Source: Cepaea nemoralis
Lineage: Eukaryota > Mollusca > Gastropoda > Stylommatophora > Helicidae
Length of the DNA stretch: 64,000 nucleotides
Assembly (NCBI GenBank): GCA_014155875.1
Contig: JACEFZ010024474.1
Location: 124,001 to 188,000 of the forward strand
Direction of reading: 5' to 3'
This document shows, piece after piece, positions 25,301-37,300 of the stretch. A program made the translations under genes and the position numbers. Below the pieces are notes generated by a model, which saw only the letters and a program-made list of their open reading frames with translations, did not search any database and was not told where the DNA came from. Each line of letters starts with the position of its first letter. The stretch's first letter is position 1.

Positions 25301-28300
25301 CCATGTCTTCTATGCCCAGAAGATCCTGCCTCTAAGCCATGTCTTCTACCCCAAGAAGATTCTGCCTCTAAGACGTGTCTACTATGCCCAGAAGATCCTG
25401 CCTCTAAGCCATGTCTTCTATACCCAGAAGATTCTGCCTCTAAGCCATGTCTTCTATACCCAGAAGATCCTGCCTCTTAGCCATGTCTTCTATACCCAGA
25501 AGATTCTGCCTCTAAGCCATGTCTTCTATACCCAAAAGATCCTGCCTCTAAGCCATGTCTTCTACCTCCAGAAGATCCTGCCTCTAAGCCACTTCTTCTA
25601 TCCCCAGAAGATCCTGCCTCTAAGCCATGTCTTCTATACCCAGAAGATCCTGCCTCTAAGCCACTTCTTCTATCCCCAGAAGATCCTGCCTATAAGCATG
25701 TCTTCTACCCCCAGAAGATCCTGCCTCTAAGCCATGTCTTCTACTCCCAGAAGATCCTGCCTCTAAGCCATGTCTTCTACCCCCAGAAGATCCTGCCTCT
25801 AAGCCATAAGGTGCTCTCCCTCTGCCAGTCATCTCACAATGGAGCAGGACCCTGAACCATCTCATACCCACCCCTTTGTACACTTGATAATGCCAGGTTG
25901 GATTCTGCAGCTAAGATTTCCACCGAATGAGGTAGCCAGCCTCATGCCAACTCTGTTTAGTTGCTTCTTACAACATGTATGGTAGCAAAACTGTGCAGGG
26001 ATGTCATAACCCTGCCAATCCAATCCAATCTTTGAATGAAGATGTTCAGGCCCTGTTCACCTGTCTGTCTAATGATGTGTTGTAGTTGGGGCCTTTATGG
26101 TGTTTTCTTGCAACTTGTGTTTGCTGATATACTGCTGCTTGTTTTGCTTCCTGTGATTCCTGCGATTCATTGGCTTAGCGTTGTTTATTTCTTTGTTGTC
26201 TTCTTGACATGTGATGACACATTTGACAGGTTGGCCGGGCATGGAAGTACACTTGTTCCGTCAGCTAGGGGATGTCATCATCTTGAAGACAGCACGTGTA
26301 AATCCTGATGTGGCTGTAGCTTTCAATTTTTCTATTGTCTAGTATGTCTGCAATTCGTAATCCCGCACACTGTGTTCAAAACACAGCTGTGGGAGATTTG
26401 GAAGCAGACTGTCTTGCATTGGTTTTCATACAATGGTATGAGTGCTGGTAATTCAGAAAACAATGGGAAACTACTGAACGTAACACTTGCCCAGGAATCA
26501 CAAACAGTCAGAAAATGCTGGAGTTACCTGCTACATCCTGTAAAGGATATACAACTACTTTAACTAACTAGTGTGTCGTATATAACATAGAGACAAACTG
26601 CTTTAACTAACTAGTGTGTCGTATATAAGATAGAGACAAACGACATTCTTTGGTCACGTGATGAGAAGAGAGGCATTGGAGAGAATCATGACAACTAGAA
26701 AGATCACTGGGGAAAGTGGCAGAGGCAGTTCAAGAGAAATGAAACTGGATGGACTGAGGCAGTGGCATGGAGGAATATCATCAGCAGAGTTGATCTAGAA
26801 TACCAAGGCTCAAGATCTGTGGAGAGCCTTGAACGCCTACGCCATCTGGCACGGCACACAATGATGAGTGTGTCCTCAGATCCCTACTTCTTCCCTCTAC
26901 TTATATAAGTGCTGATCAATACCTGTGAATTTATTTTAAATGCTTGAGAATTTTAAAAAATAAGTTAGAAAAACTTTAGGAAAGCGAAGAACAGTAACTC
27001 TAATCTACCACGCATGTCAAAAGAGGCAACTAAGGAGGGTTGGCTGACAATCACATCCCGCAGAAAACTTTGGCTGCAAAAATCACTGACAATCACATCC
27101 CGCAGAAAACTTTGGCTGCAAAAATCAACCAATCTACAAAAGGCTAGGTTAAGGGCCTGTGCTGGGGTGGGAGATGAAAGAATGAAGAAGAAGAATGAAG
27201 AACGAAGAAGATTGCATGGAATGACTTCACTGGTCAAACTAAACTCACCTTGCTGGTGTTACTTTCACATTCAATGAAACACTGCCTTCTGACTGGATCT
27301 TTTTGTCCTTTCTCTTGGCCAGCTCAAGCAAGTGGATGCCATTCAATACTAAACCTAGACAAAAACAAGATGGAATACTACAAATCAGTTAACAAAAGAA
27401 AGGATTACAGCACATGATAATGTTTAATTCTGACACCCATGTACAGGATAATGTTTAATTCTGATACCCATGTACAAGGATAATGTTTAATTCTGATACC
27501 CATGTACATGATAATATTTCATTCTGATACCCGCAAACATGATGTTTCATTCTGAGACCTGTAAACATGATGTTTCATTCTTAGATTAACATACATGAAG
27601 ATGTTTTATTCTTAGATTAACATACATGATGATGTTTCATTCTTAGATTAACATACATGATGTTTCATTCTTAGATTAACATACATGATGATGTTTTATT
27701 CTTAGATTAACATATAAGATGTTTCATTCTTAGATTAACATTCATGATGATGTTTTATTCTTAGATTAACATACATGAAGATGTTTTATTCTTAGATTAA
27801 CATACATGATGATGTTTTATTCTTAGATTAACATACATGATGATGTTTTATTCTTAGATTAACATACATGATGATGTTTTATTCTTAGATTAACATACAT
27901 GATGATGTTTTATTCTTAGATTAACATACATGATGATGTTTTATTCTTAGATTAACATACATGATGATGTTTTATTCTTAGATTAACATACATGAAGATG
28001 TTTTATTCTTAGATTAACATACATGATGATGTTTTATTCTTAGATTAACATACATGATGATGTTTCATTCTTAGATTAACATACATGATGTTTCATTCTT
28101 AGATTAACATACATGATGATGTTTTATTCTTAGATTAACATACATGATGATGTTTCATTCTTAGATTAACATACATGATGTTTTATTCTTAGATTAACAT
28201 ACATGATGATGTTTCATTCTTAGATTAACATACATGATGTTTCATTCTTAGATTAACATACATGATGTTTTATTCTTAGATTAACATACATGATGATGTT

Positions 28301-31300
28301 TTATTCTTAGATTAACATACATGATGATGTTTCATTCTTAGATTAACATACATGATGTTTTATTCTTAGATTAACATACATGAAGATGTTTTATTCTTAG
28401 ATTAACATACATGATGATGTTTTATTCTTAGATTAACATACATGATGATGTTTCATTCTTAGATTAACATACATGATGTTTCATTCTTAGATTAACATAC
28501 ATGATGATGTTTTATTCTTAGATTAACATACATGATGATGTTTCATTCTTAGATTAACATAAATGATGATGTTTTATTCTTAGATTAACATACATGATGA
28601 TGTTTCATTCTTAGATTAACATACATGATGATGTTTCATTCTTAGATTAACATACATGATGATGTTTTATTCTTAGATTAACATACATGATGTTTCATTC
28701 TTAGATTAACATACATGATGATGTTTCATTCTTAGATTAACATACATGATGATGTTTTATTCTTAGATTAACATATAAGATGTTTCATTCTTAGATTAAC
28801 ATTCATGATGATGTTTTATTCTTAGATTAACATACATGAAGATGTTTTATTCTTAGATTAACATACATGATGATGTTTTATTCTTAGATTAACATACATG
28901 ATGATGTTTTATTCTTAGATTAACATACATGATGATGTTTCATTCTTAGATTAACATACATGATGATGTTTCATTCTTAGATTAACATACATGATGATGT
29001 TTTATTCTTAGATTAACATACATGATGATGTTTTATTCTTAGATTAACATACACTATGATGTTTTATTCTTAGATTAACATACATGAAGATGTTTTATTC
29101 TTAGATTAACATACATGATGATGTTTTAGTCTTAGATTAACATACATGAAGATGTTTTATTCTTAGATTAACATACATGAAGATGTTTTATTCTTAGATT
29201 AACATACATGAAGATGTTTTATTCTTAGATTAACATACATGATGATGTTTTATTCTTAGATTAACATATAAGATGTTTCATTCTTAGATTAACATACATG
29301 AAGATGTTTTATTCTTAGATTAACATAAATGAAGATGTTTTATTCTTAGATTAACGTACATGATGATGTTTTATTCTTAGATTAACATACATGATGATGT
29401 TTTATTCTTAGATTAACATACATGATGATGTTTTATTCTTAGATTAACATACATGAAGATGTTTTATTCTTAGATTAACATACATGATGATGTTTTATTC
29501 TTAGATTAACATACATGAAGATGTTTTATTCTTAGATTAACATACATGATGTTTTATTCTTAGATTAACATACATGATGATGTTTTATTCTTAGATTAAC
29601 TTACCTGAAGATTTTTTATTCTTAGATTAACGAACGAACGAACAAACAAACAAACTTTATTTTCAAAGGGTTAAGAATTGGGCATGCAGGCCCATCTGAC
29701 ATTCTCCCTTCTCTCTTTCCTCTCATACGTTATTTCATTCATACATCACTTATGTATTCTTACAATATAAAAGGGAGAGATTAACATATATTAAGATGTT
29801 TTATTCTTGGATTAACATACCTGAAGGTGTTTTATTCTTAGATTAACATACATGATGATGTTTAATTTTGAGATCCTCATGCTTGATTTTCGAATATGAG
29901 ACCTGCATAAATGATGCTTAATACTGATGTCCACTTATGTGGTAATTTTTAATTTTGACATCGTCATACATGATTTTTAAATCTGAGACCCACATAAAAT
30001 ATGTTCAATACAGACATCCATCATCATTAAGTGGTGCAGACCGGGCAACCATGACCGCGAGGTCATGGGCTAACGGGGCTATGGCTCGCCATAGGGGATG
30101 GACTCCCTGTGGTCAGATTAGTGTCCTAAACCTGCGACTGGCCTAGCAAGCCGGCAGGGGATCTTCATACTGCTCGTAGAAAAACCAAGAAGTACAGAAA
30201 AAGAGAAAAGAAAAATCACAACAACAGAAATGAGGTTTCTGAGAAGAATACTCAACGTATCAAGAAGAGATAAGATCAGAAATGAAGAAATCAGGACTAA
30301 AGTAGGGGTTAAAGCTGCTCTAGATTTTATTAGAAAGCAGCAAGTCAAATGGTTTGGCCATGCAAGTAGGCTACCAGTCAACAGCATGCCACAACAAGCA
30401 ATGATGTACAGACCAGATGGAAACAGAGGAAGAGGCCGACCACGTAAACGTTGGACTGAGGGAATAACAGAATCCATGGGAATGTCGATATACGAAGCCC
30501 ATAACCGGGCACTCTCACGAAGTTTATACTTCACCTCGACACCGCAAGGTACAAGAGGAACATGATGAGATGAGAGATGAGATCATCATTAAGTGATTTG
30601 CGTGGCATTGTTTTGCGATGGGAACTACACACATCTTTACCCATATCTTTATCTGTCCTCCTTCGCTTCTCTTGCCGAGTATTTCCCCACAAAAGGCTAA
30701 TTTCTCTATACTACCTCTACTGTTGACATGCCCTTTAAACTTCATGTGTCTTTTTCTGATAGGCCTTATGTGTAGTAACTGAACTGCAACTAATGGAGCT
30801 TCATTCATATTCTTCATGCATATTCTAAGCTTTATTCCTCTAAGTTTGTCCTGTATTTTTTCTTTATTGTTTGATGTATTTGCCTCTTGCTTGTTTACAC
30901 AGTGGCAATACTTGGGCCTTCTGATCGATACACCTGACTTCTAGCCTGCATGTGTTGACAAGGTACATAATTTATCTGATAATTTGTTCTGTTTTTGGAA
31001 ATGCCTATGAGACCCACCTGAGATTAAGCCCTCAAAATGATCAGTGATGCTTCCATTGACCTTCCTGCCCCCAACTCTGACTGATGCCTGGTTGTTGAAT
31101 ATGTGGCTCTGATGACCTGTGAGATGTGGAACACAAAAATAGTAAATATATACAGACTGGCAGAAGATAGAAAGTGAAGATAGATAAATAAATATAACTG
31201 CTCTGAAAATACATAAACAAACAATAGAATTCCCATTCTTTCAGCGATGATGATAAACAGTGTAAAAGTGAAACTCGCCAAGAGACAGTGAGAGATGAAA

Positions 31301-34300
31301 TAGAAGAGACAAGAGGAGACTAAGAAAGATGATGCTGGACAGCTTGACATCATAACATGGAGGAACATTGGTATCAAAAGTAATTGGCAGCACGTGGGAC
31401 TGAGGGCTGGGGACAGACATGATCTCCTACGTCACATAGCTTGGACTATAAAAAGAAGCACGAGGAGGAAAAATACCAGGCAAAACAGATAGAGAAAGAC
31501 AGAGACAGATGTACGGGAAAGTTTAAACATCTGTGAAATAAATAATAATGTAAGCAACAACAAAATCATCAAACCATGAGACAACAGAGAGGGTTGGAGA
31601 GTGAACTGCCCATGCCTGCTCTAGACTGAACATATAAGGGAGAAAATTCGTAATCACAATTGTAATGAAGAGGTCACATACGCAGTTCATAATCTAGCAT
31701 ACCGTGTTCAAAACACAGCTGTGTTGGTTTTTCATGAAATGGTATAGGTGCCAGTCGTTCAGAAAGCAATGACAAACTACTAAACGTAAACATGCCCAGG
31801 AAACATGAACAGTCAAAAAGTGCTGGGGTTGACAGTTACGTCTGTTAAAGGATATGCAATTAACTTTTTTAACAGACTTGTATTGTTACCTGTCGGATTT
31901 TTCACTTGCGGCGTATTAGCATCAACCTGCAGTGTAGCGTTTGACCCTGACCTTGTGAAGCGAACAATGTGATACCTGCCATTGTTGACAAGCTCGTGAA
32001 CATCAGCCACGTGGTGCTTCACGGTGCCCATGTTATAGGTCACGTGTACATGACCTTTCATCTGTACAACAAGAACATTACATATTATAGGTCACATGTA
32101 CATGACCTTTTATCTGTAAAACAAAAGCATTACATATTATAGGTCATGTGTACATGACCTTTCATTTTTACAACAAGAACATAACATATTATAGGTCAAG
32201 TTTACATGAACTTCCATCTGTAACACAAGAACATTACATATTACTGGTCACTTTTACGTGACCTTTCATTTGTACAAAAAGAACATATTATACGTGTACA
32301 TGACCTTTTATCTGTAACACAAGAACATTACATTATAGGTCATGTCAACATGAACTTTCATCTGTACAACAAGAACATTACATATTTTAGGTCACATATA
32401 CATGATCTTTCATCTGTAACACAAGAACATTACATAAATTTTAATATGAAAGTCAGTATGGCCAAATGGACTGGTGCGCTTATTCTTAAACCTCCAGTGT
32501 GCTGATGCCGAGGTAGCGAATTCAAATGTAGCGGGCATTATTACTCACCATCTGCCAATTAGACTAAACTTTTGATTTCTCATCCTTGACTTGGGGGTGT
32601 AAATTACAAGTATCTCAGAAGTCAGAGTGGGTTCGTTGATGGTGAGGGACACTGGTAATAGGGTCAACTAATTCACACGCAAAAATCAGTCTAGTGCACT
32701 AGAAGTAGTAGAAGATGTAGCGTCCATGCTTCGGTTTCAAGCAAACAAATGCACACACACAAACAGTTTAATATTATTGAAATTAATTCTTTGCCTTAGT
32801 TTTACCAATGCTATTGAAGTTAATTCTTTACTTTAGTTTTACCAATGCTATTGAAGTTAATTCTTTGCCTTAGTTTTTATATTTATAATATTATTGAAAT
32901 TAATTCTTTGCCTTAGTTTTACCAATGCTATTGAAGTTAATTCTTTACTTTAGTTTTACCAATGCTATTGAAGTTAATTCTTTGCCTTAGTTTTTATATT
33001 TATAATATTATTGAAATTAATTCTTTGCCTTAGTTTTACCAATGCTATTGAAGTTAATTCTTTACTTTAGTTTTACCAATGCTATTGAAGTTAATTCTTT
33101 GCCTTAGTTTTTATATTTATAATATTATTGAAATTAATTCTTTGCCTTAGTTTTACCAATGCTATTGAAGTTAATTCTTTACTTTAGTTTTACCAATGCT
33201 ATTGAAGTTAATTCTTTGCCTTAGTTTTTATATTTATAATATTATTGAAATTAATTCTTTGCCTTAGTTTTACCAATGCTATTGAAGTTAATTCTTTACT
33301 TTAGTTTTACCAATGCTATTGAAGTTAATTCTTTGCCTTAGTTTTTATATTTATAATATTATTGAAATTAATTCTTTGCCTTAGTTTTACCAATGCTATT
33401 GAAGTTAATTCTTTACTTTAGTTTTACCAATGCTATTGAAGTTAATTCTTTACTTTAGTTTTACAAATGCTATTGAAGTTAATTCTTTACTTTAGTTTTA
33501 CCAATGCTATTGAAGTTAATTCTTTGCCTTAGTTTTTATATTTATAATATTATTGAAATTAATTCTTTGCCTTAGTTTTACCAATGCTATTGAAGTTAAT
33601 TCTTTACTTTAGTTTTACCAATGCTATTGAAGTTAATTCTTTGCCTTAGTTTTTATATTTATAATATTATTGAAGTTAATTCTTTGCCTTAGTTTTACCA
33701 ATGCTATTGATTCTTAACATTTTTGATGAAATTGCAAAACATTATTTTCTAGACATCTGTAAAGAAGGTAGTTTGCCATTGCTTTCCTTCCTAGCAGTGA
33801 TCATCCACCACTTGCAACCATGGCTTCACATAATCCTAACTGGGGGGCTAAACTGGTACTCCATCTTGCCCTGGGGTGTCCCGCAGGTTAGCAGAGGAAG
33901 GAGGCACCTTACTTCTTCTTTGATAGGGGATACCCCTACCCCACCACTCATAAGTTAAACAGGTTCTATACAGCAAAACGATACAGCCACACAGCAAAAC
34001 AGGTTCTATATAGCATTTCAGCACATTCTTTCTTACATTCAATGATAATGACCTTTTCTGAAATGCAGCTTTTGCTCATCCTATTCTGTTCTTAATCTCT
34101 GTTGCGCATCTTCCATCTGATGTTATAAATGCCCCTAGTTAGTTAGTTAGTCGACAGATCATCCTCATTGTACATCGAACCATTCAGTCCATAAGTGCTC
34201 GGATCCCCTCCTCAGCAAATCCTGCAGCGTGTAGCGGCTAACGACACCAGTTCTGTGTTGGTTTATCAGTCTTCTTTGGCTTCTTGCGTAGTGTTTTTGT

Positions 34301-37300
34301 TTGGCCACCCCTTTTTTAATTTGCTGTTCTCGCAGTCTGACCATGGTTGTAGATTCACAGTCATCACTTGGTTCTTGCAAAAGTCTTACTTCTCGTAGAG
34401 CATTCAGAATGTCAGCCTGGTTCATGGCATGTCCGCCCTCCACAGTAGCCTTACCTGCGAGCTTGTCAGCCCACTCATTTCCTTGTACTCCCGCATGCCC
34501 TGGCACGAAGATGAAACTAATCTTTGCCAGCAGGGGCCGCTCCAGAGACAGAAACCACTCTCTTCGGATCCACCCCATCTCTATCCTCTTGAGCATGCTC
34601 ATTGAGTCGCCAAGGAAACATGCCCTAGTGAATGTCTGTGTCTCAAGCCATGTTATTGCTTTACTTACTGCCATAACTTCCATAGTCAGGCTACTTATGG
34701 TCTCAACAAAATAAATTCCCCTAGGTATTTAAAATTATCCACTTGGTTAAGAATTTTCCCTTCTATTTCCAGTTCACATTTTGGTGTCACCCTTTTCTTT
34801 AATATCACCATTGTTACCGTTTTCTTGATATTCAGGGAGAGTCCTTTCTTTGCACTCTCTGTTACTGCAATGTCCAACAATTTTTGTAGAACTTTTGCAT
34901 TTTCTGCCATCAATATTGTGTCATCTACATAACGTAGATTGTTTTTATTATAACCTTCATTATATTATAACCTCCGATTAGTATTCCTGGCTTCTCTTTG
35001 ATCTCTCTCATTATTGCTTCTTTGAGATAATACAGTAATTCATGAGTTAATACAGTTATTCATGATTTAATACAATAATTCATGAGTTAATACAGTAACT
35101 AAAATATAACAGTTCTCACAATTTCCATGTGAATGAAATCATCAATAGTTTTGCTGTCAATCCGTATCAGAGTTGCTTCATCTTGAAAAGTTTGAAATCC
35201 AAATGCCAGGCTGTCATGGCTGGTGGATGGCTGTTGTCCTTCAGGATACATGAAGGTCATCAACCCTGGACCAGGCCCAAACTTGTACGATACACCCTCT
35301 GTTGATGATAGGTGCTGCGTTATCATACAAAGATGATGAATTTCTTAGTTTAGATTCCTGTTTTAAATGACCATGTGTTTAACCAGACCCTGAATTTGAT
35401 AAAATGGGATTATGTATGTAACTAGACGGAAATACAAACAAGGCCAAGTGGTGCTTTTAACTAAGCTCACAAGAAGAAGGGCAATGAGAGAATTAATGTA
35501 AAAATAAATGATTGAATGAATAACAAAATACTAACAATGAGTACATGAACTTTTTAAAATCTATGAGCAAGTGAATTACAAAAATAATAACTATGAGTAA
35601 ATTACTTTCAACAAATAAGAGTGAATGAATTATGAAAAATACTAACTGTGAGTTAATGAATTTTTTAAAAAATACTATGGGTGGATGAATTTTAACAAAT
35701 ACTAACTATGAGCGAATTAATTAAAATAAAAAAACAACATTATAAACATAAGTGAGCATGAATTAATTTTTAAAAATACCATGAGCAATTTAATTTCTAA
35801 AATGCAAACTATGAGTGCATGAACAAAAAATAATACTAACTATGAATGAATCAATAAAGAAAATACTATTCTCTCTCTCTTTACAGATATAAAGGTCGTT
35901 CATTTGAAACCCGTTCCAATGGCTTTATTACAAAAGCATGAAATAAACATTAACAGGTGTGGTAGAATTAAACAAAGCATTCAATTTGGATGAATTATGT
36001 ACCATGGGTTGGTCAGAAGAAGTCGCCGTAGGCATTCAGGCAAACATGTTTCGGTAGGCGGTGAATGCCGTCCGCAAAAAAGGATTGTGGTTGCTCACTG
36101 AACCAAATTTTTATCGTTTTCATTACGTCTGCATTTGTGTGAAATCGTTGCCCCTTGAGAGCTTTTTTTAGAGATCCGAACAAATGAAAATCACATGCTG
36201 ACAAATCAGGACTATAGGCTGGATGTTGCAGAATTTCCCACTTCTTCCTTGCTAATGCTTCCTGCACAATCTTTGCAACATGGGGACGAGCATTATTGTG
36301 CAACAAAATCACACAGCGAGAAAGCATGTCGAGTCGTTTATTCTTGATGGCTTTTAGCAGCTTGTCTAGTGTTTCCAAGTAGTGGGTAGAGTTGATGTTG
36401 ACACCAGGTCGGCCAACAATAGTCCTTCATGGTAAAAAAATGCGCTCTGCATAACCTTACCAGTGGAAACCTGTAACTTGAATTTTTTGGCTTTTGGTGA
36501 GCTTGGGGAACAGTGAGTACATTCCATTGCATGCTCTCTCTTTTACTGCTCGGCTCAAAGTGGTGACACCATGATTCATCGCCTGGCACAATGCGGAAGA
36601 GAAATGCATCACCCTCCACTCTGTAACAAAGCAAGTGGTTCAAACACCATCCCCCGGGAAGGTTAACCCGGTCAACAAATGCCCGCAGAAGTCAGATGTG
36701 TCGGCCTAACGGCGCAAGAACGCAGCTCTGCTGTAAACAGGCACAACGCAATCACGTCCGAAAAAAAAACTCCGGATGAACGAAGAAGAAGAAGAAACAC
36801 CATCCCATGTGTTCCTCTTTTTGGTGGTCGGTCAACATCCGTGGTACCTACTGCGAACACACTTTCCGATATTGCAGTATCTTATGAACGATCTTTTTAA
36901 TTGTCCCAATTGACACATCAAATTATGTTGCTAGCAAACGTATGCTTCGACAATGGTTCAGCGGTACTGCTGCATCAATTTTGGCTATGGTTTTTTTCTG
37001 TTGCAACAATATGCGCTGGACCCGGCCATCGAAGATCTGTCGTGAACTGGCATCCTTTCCAAAATATTCTTGCCCAGTCTGTCACTGTTGTCTTCGACAC
37101 ACATTTGTTACCGTACGCTGCCTGCATTCTTCGATGAATGTCCACTGGTCGACATCCTTCAAATGAAAGAAACTTAATCACCGCTCTTTGAGCTTCTTTG
37201 GACGGATTTTGGATCAACCTGGCCATTTTCTCAACGATTAGAGACAGAACCTATGCATCATGGGACGATATGCACGTGCTCTTTTATTCATTGGTCAGTA

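Noticed and set aside
24675..25730. 351-codon frame with SHVFYPQKILPL repeats
   Set aside because: A product of the 36-bp minisatellite; the start codon lies inside the inserted MITE.
31024..31377. 117-codon minus-strand frame as a separate protein or SS4 insert
   Set aside because: Only its last 33 codons, after the acceptor at 31117, match neurexin; the hydrophobic upstream part is intron.
35299..35314. acceptor at 35315 giving a longer neurexin exon 12
   Set aside because: It breaks the reading frame with EGF3; the acceptor at 35299 keeps phase and gives the conserved D-EGVSY sequence.
36672..36900. small frames suggesting a short gene within the mariner
   Set aside because: They fall in the nested 141-bp retroposon and its junctions.
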